NCBI RefSeq assembly: GCF_029392855.1 | Contig: NZ_CP113945.1 | Coordinates: 930,001-994,000 of the forward strand | Direction of reading: 5' to 3' | From: Lactobacillus sp. ESL0680 | GTDB taxonomy: Bacteria; Bacillota; Bacilli; Lactobacillales; Lactobacillaceae | Length of the DNA stretch: 64,000 bases | Program-made: the position numbers and the translations under genes | The notes under the pieces: generated by a model | The model's input: the letters and a program-made list of their open reading frames with translations, nothing else | Told to the model about the DNA's origin: nothing | Databases searched by the model: none | Shown here: in pieces, positions 1 to 7,724 of the stretch | Numbering within the stretch: the first letter of the stretch is position 1 | Layout: each line of letters begins with the position of its first letter

Positions 1-650
1 TGATAATCGAAAAACGGTGAATTTTTCCCAGCTAGAACAAGCATTGGTACCGGCATCTCCATTATCACGTCGCGCCAGTCTTGCTCTGCGTGATCGATTA
101 GGCAAAGATAATTATCTTCAGCAAGATAAGGATGCTCTTCAGCTTCTTTTTTAGCATTTGCAAACATTTCATCGTTAATGTGAGCATAAAAAGCATTGCC
201 AAAGTCTACTTTTAAATATTCGGGGTAATTATCCCACGTTAATTCCTTAAAGCCATACTGCCAAGTTTGGTCACGAATCATTTTGGGTGGTTGGTCCAAA
301 TCAATGATTGCTCGTAACCTTTCACTACCATATAAAGAAATATATGACCATAGAGTAGCTGCTCCCATTGAATTGCCAATGCCAATTACATCATGTAAAT
401 CAAGCTTTTGCAGTAATTCTGCCAAGTCTTGAGCGTGTCGGCTAATTCTCTGTCCCTGATAGGTCCTTTGCGACAGACCTTGATTGCGAGGATCTAAAAT
501 AATGAAACGAAAATCATTTTTAAATAACTGCATGACATCAAGCCACATCTGACTCGACCCGCCAATGCCGGGGATAGCAACAATTGCAGGTTTAGCTTCA
601 CCTGTATCGTAATAATGCAATTGGATACCATCGTTAGTGGTAAAATCCAT
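1..650 (-). CDS. alpha/beta hydrolase (3' end outside window)
   Basis: Reading frame opens at an ATG at 650 and stays open to the window edge, so the C-terminus (with the expected catalytic His) is missing. The protein starts MDFTTNDGIQLHYYDTGEAK, followed by an oxyanion-hole-like PGIGG and a nucleophile elbow GNSMG with Ser at about residue 94; these are typical of the alpha/beta hydrolase fold (esterases, peptidases, lactonases). It lies 12 bases after the DASS transporter gene and is likely the last gene of the mdh/rraA/transporter unit. Substrate cannot be deduced; an ester or lactone linked to organic-acid metabolism is only a guess. Confidence 0.85.
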   Translation of the reverse strand, partial: MDFTTNDGIQLHYYDTGEAKPAIVAIPGIGGSSQMWLDVMQLFKNDFRFIILDPRNQGLSQRTYQGQRISRHAQDLAELLQKLDLHDVIGIGNSMGAATLWSYISLYGSERLRAIIDLDQPPKMIRDQTWQYGFKELTWDNYPEYLKVDFGNAFYAHINDEMFANAKKEAEEHPYLAEDNYLCLIDHAEQDWRDVIMEMPVPMLVLAGKNSPFFDY

Positions 651-662
651 TGTTGTTACTCC

Positions 663-2129
663 TTACCACATACCAATGACTTTCATCCATAATGTTCCAA
701 TAACACCGAAGATTAGCAGATAAATAATTCCTAACAGGAAGTTCATCTTCCACCATTCACCTTGCTTGACGTAACCTGTCGTAGCTAAAATCGATGCGGG
801 TCCGTTAGCATAGTGAGTTGTTGAAGCATTGATTGCACCAGTGAATGCAAGAAGCATTGCAGCTAACTTAAGTGGCGCACCAGTTGCAACGGCAACTGAT
901 AGGAATGGTAAGTAAAGTGCTGTTATATGAGCTGTACCACTGGCAAAGAAGTAGTGAGTATAGAACATCAAGATAACTAAGATTAACAGTACGATTTGCC
1001 AACTAACACCGTGCAAACTTGTTTGAATTGTCTTGGAGAACCAATCAATGAAGCCAAAGGAAATCAGTTTACCAGCCATAAAGACTAAGATTGACAGCCA
1101 AATCAGGATATTCCAAGCACCAGTTTGCTTTAAGGCGTCGTTCATTGTTAGAACACCAGTTAATAGAAGCAGACCAACAGCTAAGAACGCAACAAAAGTA
1201 GAATCTAATTGTGGAATTTTAATAATTCCAGATAAAACCCAAAGAATGATTGCAATCAAGAAGACACCAGCCATGATTTTTTCAGGTTTTGAGACTGGTC
1301 CCATTTCTGTTAACCGGTCATCAGCCCATTTTTTAGCATTCGGTGTTTCTTTAATCTCTGGTGGGAAGATTTTATAAATAACAATTGGCACAACGATCGT
1401 GGCAACAATTACTGGAACTAATGCAGCGATAAACCAACTAATCCAGCTCATGTTATAACCCTTTTGGGCAGCCATTTGCGAAGCAACCAAGTTTGGTGCC
1501 GCACCAGTAATAAACAATGCCGTTGAGATTGTGTTAGCATGAAAGGCCATAAAGTCTAAATATGCACCAATCTTCTTTCGTGAAGGATCGTTTGGTTTTG
1601 AGCCGTAACTTTCTGAAATTGATTGGGTAACTGGCCAAACTACACCACCAGTACGGGCACTGTTAGAAGGAATTAAAGCTCCTAAAATCAGTTCCAAACC
1701 GGTAATTGCGTAACCAATTCCGATTGACTTTTTACCAAAACGCCGGATCATCCAGTAAGCAATCCGATTACCTAAACCAGTCTTACTAATGCCGTAGGCC
1801 ATAATGAAAGCCATCGCAATTAGCCATGCAGCTGAATTACTGAATGCACTCAAGATACCCTTGGTAACAACGCCTGTTTTGGGATCAACAACATCGCCAA
1901 TTGGGGCAAGTCCAACCAAAACAGTTACAATCAGACCAATTAAAGTTGTTCCCCCAATTGGCAGCGGCTTAGTGATACAACCAACAATTGTCGCAACAAA
2001 GACGGCAAACATTTCCCAAGCTTGCGGTGTTAACCCGGCTGGTCGCCAAGGCGTAATACACCACAGGACAATTCCAATTATTAAAGGCCAAATAAAGCCT
2101 TTATAATTCACTTTCTCTAAAGTTTTCAT
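663..2129 (-). CDS. DASS (SLC13-type) dicarboxylate/citrate transporter
   Basis: A 488-residue integral membrane protein with about a dozen hydrophobic segments. It resembles the divalent anion:Na+ symporter family (CitT/SdcS/YbhI type), which moves citrate, succinate, malate, fumarate or tartrate, either with sodium or by exchange. Family-like features are the SNSARTGGVVWP stretch near residue 155 and the GTAHITALYLPF stretch near 400. ATG at 2129 follows a GAAGGA ribosome site. It sits 19 bases after the rraA-like gene and downstream of the malate-dehydrogenase-like gene, so malate, citrate or succinate exchange is the likely job. A second paralogue lies at 13622-15037. Confidence 0.9.
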   Translation of the reverse strand: MKTLEKVNYKGFIWPLIIGIVLWCITPWRPAGLTPQAWEMFAVFVATIVGCITKPLPIGGTTLIGLIVTVLVGLAPIGDVVDPKTGVVTKGILSAFSNSAAWLIAMAFIMAYGISKTGLGNRIAYWMIRRFGKKSIGIGYAITGLELILGALIPSNSARTGGVVWPVTQSISESYGSKPNDPSRKKIGAYLDFMAFHANTISTALFITGAAPNLVASQMAAQKGYNMSWISWFIAALVPVIVATIVVPIVIYKIFPPEIKETPNAKKWADDRLTEMGPVSKPEKIMAGVFLIAIILWVLSGIIKIPQLDSTFVAFLAVGLLLLTGVLTMNDALKQTGAWNILIWLSILVFMAGKLISFGFIDWFSKTIQTSLHGVSWQIVLLILVILMFYTHYFFASGTAHITALYLPFLSVAVATGAPLKLAAMLLAFTGAINASTTHYANGPASILATTGYVKQGEWWKMNFLLGIIYLLIFGVIGTLWMKVIGMW

Positions 2130-2148
2130 AATTATCCTTCTTTATTAT

Positions 2149-2847
2149 TCAAAGGCGATATATATCGTCAATAATCTTATAACCCTTTTCAGCAAGCTTA
2201 GTATCAACCCAGTCTAAATTGCCAGTACCATCATGATAACTTGCAGCTTTAGCATCGTCTTCTTTGTGAAAAGCCTGAACTTTTGGCAATAGTTCTGCAG
2301 CATCTTCTCGGCCTACTCTAACAACCCCATCAGCGTCACCTAAGATAATATCTCCGGGATAAACACTGGTATTACCACATGAAATTGGGACGTTAATTTC
2401 CCCAGGACCTTCTCGATAAGGTCCATTAGGTGTTGTACTAACCGCATAAATTGGCAAATCCCAATCTCTTAATGTATCAATGTCGCGCATTGGTCCATCA
2501 ATGACAACTCCGGCAACATGTCGTTGGTCTCTCAGCCACGTCATCATTACTTCACCAATAATGGCGCGAGTATTGTCGCCTTCATTATCAATCACAACCA
2601 CATCGCCTGGGTGACAATATTTTAATGCGGCAAATATTGTCAGGTTGTCACCTGGCCGATTATGAACAGTAAAGGCTGGACCGCACATTTCCTTTTTCGG
2701 TTTAGACATTAATCTAATCCGCGGTGACATTGCCCCGGTCCTGTTCATACAGTCAGCCACGTTAGATGAAGGTAATTCCGTATATGCTTTAATTACATCT
2801 GCATCTGGCAATTCTCTTTTTAAAAAAATTCGCTTGCCATCTTCCAT
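2149..2847 (-). CDS. RraA-like aldolase/decarboxylase family protein
   Basis: A 232-residue protein of the RraA / HMG-CHA aldolase superfamily, often mislabelled 'demethylmenaquinone methyltransferase'. Visible family features are the GEVMMTWLRDQ segment, the DGPMRD motif with the catalytic-type Arg121-Asp122 pair, and GDADGVV near residue 170. True RraA binds RNase E. The aldolase members cleave 4-hydroxy-4-methyl-2-oxoglutarate and also decarboxylate oxaloacetate using a divalent metal. It lies between a malate-dehydrogenase-like gene (14 bases upstream) and a dicarboxylate transporter, so oxaloacetate decarboxylation is the context-based prediction. That function is inference; the family assignment is firm. 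Confidence 0.85.
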   Translation of the reverse strand: MEDGKRIFLKRELPDADVIKAYTELPSSNVADCMNRTGAMSPRIRLMSKPKKEMCGPAFTVHNRPGDNLTIFAALKYCHPGDVVVIDNEGDNTRAIIGEVMMTWLRDQRHVAGVVIDGPMRDIDTLRDWDLPIYAVSTTPNGPYREGPGEINVPISCGNTSVYPGDIILGDADGVVRVGREDAAELLPKVQAFHKEDDAKAASYHDGTGNLDWVDTKLAEKGYKIIDDIYRL

Positions 2848-2861
2848 TAAAAACGCCTCTT

Positions 2862-3791
2862 CTAATCTAAATTGACACCTGACAGAACTTCTTGCATCTT
2901 ATCAGCTGAATTAAGCATTTTAGCTTGTTCTTCATCTGATAATTTTGTTTCAATAACATGACTAATTCCTGTACCATCAATAGCAGTTGGTGTTCCTAAG
3001 TACAGATCATGCTTAATACCATATTCACCATTAATTGGTGCGGACAATGGTAAAACAATTGCGTGATTATCCAAAATTGCGCCAACAATTTGTGCTAACA
3101 TTACAGCGATACCATAGAAAGTGGCACCCTTATTTTCAATAATGTTGCCACCCTTTTGCCGAACATCACTTTCAATAGCGGCTAAAACGTCATCATTAAT
3201 TTCATCATAATCACGCAAGGCTTTACCAGCAACTACGGATTCATCGAAGTTCTCAAATGATGTGTCACCATGTTCACCCAGAACCATTGAATTAATACTT
3301 GCAACAGGAACATTTAACTTTTTAGCCAATTCAACTTGTAAACGAGCTGAGTCGAGAGAAGTACCTGTTCCAATAACTTTATTCTTAGGAAAACCTGACA
3401 ACTTTTGAGTTAAAGTAGTCAAAATGTCAACTGGATTTGCAGAAACTACAAAGACACCATTAAAGCCTGAATCAACAACTGGTTGAACGATACTCTTTAA
3501 AATATTGACGTTCTTGTTAACTAAATCCAATCTGCTTTCACCAGGTTTACGTGGCACACCAGCAGTAATAACTACAACGTCAGCATCTTTTGCGTCAGAA
3601 TATTCACCTGGATGAATGTTGCATTCACCAGCAAATGGAATAATGTCTTCAAGATCCATTGAGTCCCCGATTGGGCGTTTCTTCACAACATCAGCAATAA
3701 TTAATTCATTTACTTTTGTGTGTTGAAGTAAATCGTTAGCAAAAGTTGAGCCAACTGCGCCATCACCAACAAGTAATACTTTTCTGTTCAT
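2862..3791 (-). CDS. mdh: malate dehydrogenase of the LDH fold (LDH/MDH family)
   Basis: A 309-residue NAD-dependent 2-hydroxyacid dehydrogenase. The start chosen is the ATG at 3791, preceded by GAAAGGAAA; an in-frame upstream extension lacks homology. Visible features are the nucleotide-binding GDGAVG (residues 9-14), the mobile loop GVPRKPGESR, LDSAR with Asp147 and Arg150, and the active-site GEHGDTS with His174. At the specificity position (102 in LDH numbering) this protein has Arg81, where lactate dehydrogenases have Gln. Arg there selects oxaloacetate/malate, as shown by the classic Gln102Arg change in Bacillus LDH. It is first in a unit with rraA-like and DASS genes, near fumarase and fumarate reductase, which fits malate formation. 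Automated annotation may call it L-LDH. Confidence 0.8.
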   Translation of the reverse strand: MNRKVLLVGDGAVGSTFANDLLQHTKVNELIIADVVKKRPIGDSMDLEDIIPFAGECNIHPGEYSDAKDADVVVITAGVPRKPGESRLDLVNKNVNILKSIVQPVVDSGFNGVFVVSANPVDILTTLTQKLSGFPKNKVIGTGTSLDSARLQVELAKKLNVPVASINSMVLGEHGDTSFENFDESVVAGKALRDYDEINDDVLAAIESDVRQKGGNIIENKGATFYGIAVMLAQIVGAILDNHAIVLPLSAPINGEYGIKHDLYLGTPTAIDGTGISHVIETKLSDEEQAKMLNSADKMQEVLSGVNLD

Positions 3792-3934
3792 AGTCAAGTT
3801 TCCTTTCAAAAATTTAAAAACATTGTACTTAATTACACAAATTATTATAAATCCGATTAGTATGTTTTTCAATATTTAAAATAAATAATTTTATTTTTAA
3901 ATATTTTAATTAAGCTAATCTGCTGCATTTTGGA

Positions 3935-3970
3935 CAAAAAAAGAAACCATTTCATTTGAAATAGTTTCTT
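3935..3970 (-). terminator. intrinsic terminator after the fumarate reductase gene
   Basis: Inverted repeat AAGAAACCATTTC / GAAATAGTTTCTT with a 4-base loop, followed on the minus strand by a T-run (3936-3940). It lies just beyond the stop of the fumarate reductase gene and separates the fumC-frd unit from the mdh unit. Confidence 0.8.
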
Positions 3971-3991
3971 TGTGATTAATTTTATTAATAA

Positions 3992-5392
3992 TTACTTGTT
4001 ACTTTTTTGAACAAACTCTGTCATCTGGATACCAGCTTGACGACCAAAAATAACAGTTTCAGCGATTGAGTTACCACCAATTCGGTTGTTCCCGTGTAAT
4101 CCACCAGAGACCTCACCAGCAGCATACAAGCCCTTAATGATGTTACCATTTGTATCCAAAACTTCAGTTTTTGGCGTAATGTGGATTCCACCCATCGTGT
4201 AGTGAATTGCAGGATGAATATGAATTGCATAGTACGGACCGTGGTCAATTGAACGATCCATTCCAGTTGTTCTGCCAAACTCTGCATCATTTTTAGCGGC
4301 AACGGAATTATTCCAATTTTTAACGGTTACTTCCAAATTAGCAGCATCAACGCCCATTTCTTGAGCCAAGTCACTAAGTGTATCGCCATGTTTAACTAAA
4401 CCAACATGATCGTAAAATTCAACTGCAGTAAAGTTATCACGGATACCTTGGTCAAATACTAAGTAAGCGCCGTCCTCATGTAAATTAGTAATTGCATCAG
4501 AGACAATCTTTCTAGTATTCAATTCGTTAACAAACCGTTGTCCAGCTTGATTAATTAAGATCGCACCTTCACCGCGAAGACCTTCACCAATTAAGTAAAC
4601 GTGATCAGTATCAGTTTGAGCTGTTGGGTGAACTTGAATAAAGTCCATTTGCTCTAACTGGGCATCAATTGTACTTGCCAACTTCAACCCGTCACCAGTC
4701 GCACCAGGTTGGTTAGTTGTCTTATATTCAGCTAAGTCTGGACGATACTTCTTAATCATTTCTTTAGAAGCACCAAAACCGCCGGAAGCAAGCATAACTG
4801 CCTTAGCATTAACAGTTTTAACGCCAGCATCAGTCTCAACTTCAATTCCAGTAACTTGCTTTGCATCGTTTTCAATCAACTTAATTACTTTAGAATTATT
4901 GAAAACGGGAATGTTATCCTTTTGAACTTGCTTCAAAGAACCTGTAACAAGGTACCCGCCAACTGGAGCCATTGATGCTGGACGGTGAGCCCGCTTCTTG
5001 CTCATTCCACCAGTAATCGTTAAATTGGTTAATTCAATTCCGTGTTCCATTAACCAACTAATAGCAATTGCCGAATGATCGACAAAGTAGCGCAAGAGGT
5101 CGCGATCGTTCATTAAACCGCCGCCCTTTAAGGTTTCTTGGTAAAAATCTTCTTTATTATCAATAATGCCGTCATTTAATTGCACTAAACTTTCGGAAGC
5201 GTTCATCCCAGATGATGCTCGGTTAGTGTTACCACCTAACGCATCGTTTTTTTCAAAAATTGCGACATTTAAGCCTAATTCATGTGCTTGAATAGCAGCA
5301 GTCAGACCAGCACCACCAGCACCAACAATTACTGCATCATAATCGCTTTTGATTTCAGAACTTTGATTTGGGGTAAAAATAAATTTTGCCAT
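3992..5392 (-). CDS. fumarate reductase flavoprotein (single-subunit, FAD-binding)
   Basis: A 466-residue flavoprotein of the FAD_binding_2 / flavocytochrome c family. The N-terminal Rossmann motif GAGGAGLTAA is at about residues 24-33, followed by GGNTNRASSGMN. The C-terminal FAD-contact region GGLHGNNRIGGNSIAE is near residue 430. HPTAQ and RGEGAILI are typical of soluble fumarate reductases. There is no signal peptide, heme motif or FMN_bind domain, so it is cytoplasmic and needs an electron donor such as a reduced flavin or partner protein. It follows fumC by 16 bases, so fumarate made by the fumarase would be reduced to succinate, re-oxidising NADH indirectly. A longer paralogue is at 15037. 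Confidence 0.88.
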   Translation of the reverse strand: MAKFIFTPNQSSEIKSDYDAVIVGAGGAGLTAAIQAHELGLNVAIFEKNDALGGNTNRASSGMNASESLVQLNDGIIDNKEDFYQETLKGGGLMNDRDLLRYFVDHSAIAISWLMEHGIELTNLTITGGMSKKRAHRPASMAPVGGYLVTGSLKQVQKDNIPVFNNSKVIKLIENDAKQVTGIEVETDAGVKTVNAKAVMLASGGFGASKEMIKKYRPDLAEYKTTNQPGATGDGLKLASTIDAQLEQMDFIQVHPTAQTDTDHVYLIGEGLRGEGAILINQAGQRFVNELNTRKIVSDAITNLHEDGAYLVFDQGIRDNFTAVEFYDHVGLVKHGDTLSDLAQEMGVDAANLEVTVKNWNNSVAAKNDAEFGRTTGMDRSIDHGPYYAIHIHPAIHYTMGGIHITPKTEVLDTNGNIIKGLYAAGEVSGGLHGNNRIGGNSIAETVIFGRQAGIQMTEFVQKSNK

Positions 5393-5408
5393 ATTTCTCC
5401 TCTATTAA

Positions 5409-6812
5409 TTATTCTTCAGGTTTTGTCCGGTCAATATTGGTCATTTGCATGTAATCCATCCACTCATCATATTGGGCTTCCGTAACTTTACCGCTCTTTA
5501 AAGCTGCTTCTTTTAAGGTAGTGCCTTCTTTATCAGCAGCCTGGGCAATCTTAGCAGCGTCATGGTAACCAATATGTGGTGATAATGCAGTTACAGTCAT
5601 CAATGAATCTTCCAATAATTCGTCCATTCTTGCAGAATTGACAGTTAGACCAGCAACCATTTTATCAGCAAACCCAGTGATTGTACCAGTTAAAATATCA
5701 CAAGAATCTAAAAATGCAGCAATCATCACTGTCTTAAAGACATTCATTTCAAAATTACCTTGTGAAGCAGCAAAAGTAATTGTTGTATCATTACCAAAAA
5801 CTTTAGCAGCAGCCATTGTGACAGCTTCAGCTTGTGTTGGGTTAACTTTACCCGGCATAATTGATGAACCTGGTTCATTAGCAGGGATATTTAATTCATG
5901 GTAACCAGCACGAGGACCTGAAGCCAAGAAGCGAATATCTTGAGCAATCTTAAACATATCAGCAGCTAAAGTCTTCAATGCACCGTGAACGACATCAAGA
6001 CCGGAATGGTGAGCTAAGCCCCAGAATTTATTAGTTTTAACTTCAAAAGTATGACCGTAAACTTCCGACAATTTACCGGCAATCTTTTCAGTCATTCCTG
6101 GTGCAGCGTTTAATCCCGTACCAACAGCCGTACCACCGATTGCTAATTCGTACAAAGTTGGCTTTAATTCCTTGATGTAAGCTAAATCGTGCTTCAAAGC
6201 TGAAATATAACCGGATACTTCTTGACCAAAAGTAACAGGTGTTGCATCCTGCAAGTGTGTTCGACCAACTTTAACTGTCTTCCAATATTTGTCTTGCTTA
6301 ATCTTTAATTCATCAATTAAATGTTGAATAGCTGGTTCTAACTTGTCCAAAGCTTCAACTGCCACGATATTCATTGCAGTTGGGTAAGTATCATTGGATG
6401 ATTGTCCCCGATTGACATCATCATTTGGCAAAATGTCTAAACCTGGATGAAGCTTATTAGCTAAATTAGCAACAACTTCATTAACATTCATATTACTTTG
6501 GGTACCTGAACCAGTTTGCAAAACGTGCAATGGAAAATCTTTCCGCAAATCAACATCATCTAGCTTTAAGAGCTGGTCAATGGCATCTACTATTGCGGCA
6601 CCCTTTTCCTTTGGTTCATCCCCTACTTCAACGTTTGATTGAGCAGCGGCCTTCTTCAATTGCAAAAATGCCCGAATAATAGCTAATGGCATTAACTCAC
6701 CACTTGGGAAGTTATTGCGGCTGCGTTCGGTTTGTGGACCCCATAATGCATCTTTAGGAATTTTTACTGGACCAATCGTATCACTTTCAATACGGTATTC
6801 TTCTTTGCTCAT
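5409..6812 (-). CDS. fumC: class II fumarate hydratase
   Basis: A 467-residue class II fumarase, interconverting malate and fumarate without an iron-sulfur cluster. The superfamily signature GSSIMPGKVNP is at residues 315-325, the substrate-binding TGSGTQSNMN near 100-109, and GRTHLQDATP with His186. These distinguish it from aspartase and argininosuccinate lyase. ATG at 6812 follows AAAAGGAG. It is first in a two-gene unit with a fumarate reductase. The 250-base upstream region holds the promoter area and an AT-rich inverted repeat at 6900-6930. Length and motifs are normal for the family. Confidence 0.96.
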   Translation of the reverse strand: MSKEEYRIESDTIGPVKIPKDALWGPQTERSRNNFPSGELMPLAIIRAFLQLKKAAAQSNVEVGDEPKEKGAAIVDAIDQLLKLDDVDLRKDFPLHVLQTGSGTQSNMNVNEVVANLANKLHPGLDILPNDDVNRGQSSNDTYPTAMNIVAVEALDKLEPAIQHLIDELKIKQDKYWKTVKVGRTHLQDATPVTFGQEVSGYISALKHDLAYIKELKPTLYELAIGGTAVGTGLNAAPGMTEKIAGKLSEVYGHTFEVKTNKFWGLAHHSGLDVVHGALKTLAADMFKIAQDIRFLASGPRAGYHELNIPANEPGSSIMPGKVNPTQAEAVTMAAAKVFGNDTTITFAASQGNFEMNVFKTVMIAAFLDSCDILTGTITGFADKMVAGLTVNSARMDELLEDSLMTVTALSPHIGYHDAAKIAQAADKEGTTLKEAALKSGKVTEAQYDEWMDYMQMTNIDRTKPEE

Positions 6813-6899
6813 AATAAGTCTCCTTTTGGGACTGACGTCCTAATATTTTTAAAATTATACTTTAGTTTTTTAAATTCCACATTAATAATACATTTTTTG

Positions 6900-6930
6900 C
6901 TTTTATTTTTCAATAATCTCAAAATAAAAG
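6900..6930. promoter_or_regulatory. candidate operator: AT-rich inverted repeat upstream of fumC
   Basis: CTTTTATTTT and its exact reverse complement AAAATAAAAG are separated by 11 bases, about 90 bases upstream of the fumC start. Similar AAAATAAA/TTTATTTT arms occur upstream of mdh (3872-3904) and in the flavoprotein-LysR gap (16861-16910). The base composition is AT-rich, so chance is possible. Confidence 0.35.
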
Positions 6931-6998
6931 GGTATTTTTTAATTTTTGTAACAAAACTATTCAGAAATTTCCTTTTAATTCATTAATACAAATTGATT

Positions 6999-7031
6999 CA
7001 AAAAAGACCACGTAAAATTTACGTGGTCTTT
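6999..7031 (-). terminator. intrinsic terminator after pncA
   Basis: Inverted repeat AAAGACCACGT / ACGTGGTCTTT around a 7-base loop, with a T-run on the minus strand. It lies 31 bases beyond the nicotinamidase stop. Confidence 0.85.
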
Positions 7032-7061
7032 ACTTAATTTAGATCTAATAAGTGCAACTCG

Positions 7062-7613
7062 CTAAATAATCTCTGCACCCAAGTTGTTTTCCATATTTTC
7101 TAGAGCAAAGCGATGATTTTCCGGTGTTGTTCCGGCTACGCCAGCTTGATGAACAACAACTTTATACCCCAAATTGTAAGCATAAATTGCTGTCTGCAGG
7201 ACACAAATATCTGTGCAGACACCAACTAAATGAAGTGTTTTGACATTGCGCATGCGCAAGTCAAGGTCAAGATTAGTCCCAACAAAAGAGCTATAACGTG
7301 TCTTATCCATTTGCCAAACTTTATCAGATTTGTTTTCTTCATACCAAGTCTTTAATTCGCCATAGAAATCGCGGCCGCTTGTACCTTCAATATTATGTGG
7401 TGGAAACAGCTTGCTTTCTGGATGAAACGGGTCGTTAAGATGATGGCAGTCTGTTGGTAAAACAACATAATTACCGTCCGTAACAAATTGCTTAGCCAGC
7501 TTCATAATTGTTGGCTCGCAATCTTGTCCAGCCTTCCCGCAAGTTAGGGACCCATGATCGTCAACGAAGTCATAAGTATAATCAATAATTAAAAGTGCTT
7601 CTTTATTTTCCAT
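7062..7613 (-). CDS. pncA: nicotinamidase (isochorismatase-like hydrolase)
   Basis: A 183-residue cysteine hydrolase that deamidates nicotinamide to nicotinate, the first step of the NAD salvage route. The catalytic Asp lies in IIDYTYDF (residues 9-16). The metal-binding Asp and His are in PTDCHHLNDPFHPES, and the nucleophile Cys in GVCTDICVLQTA near residue 133. ATG at 7613 follows GGAGAAAG. It is a single-gene unit closed by its own terminator. A PnuC nicotinamide riboside transporter lies 26 kb away in the window, so both the nicotinate and the ribosyl salvage branches are represented. Confidence 0.92.
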   Translation of the reverse strand: MENKEALLIIDYTYDFVDDHGSLTCGKAGQDCEPTIMKLAKQFVTDGNYVVLPTDCHHLNDPFHPESKLFPPHNIEGTSGRDFYGELKTWYEENKSDKVWQMDKTRYSSFVGTNLDLDLRMRNVKTLHLVGVCTDICVLQTAIYAYNLGYKVVVHQAGVAGTTPENHRFALENMENNLGAEII

Positions 7614-7724
7614 ATGCTTTCTCCAAGTAACAAAATCTAAACATTAATCACAATTATACTATATTTTTTAATATAAACCGAATTATTTTGATAAAATTAA
7701 GCAATTTTTGCCCAAAATTATTAA

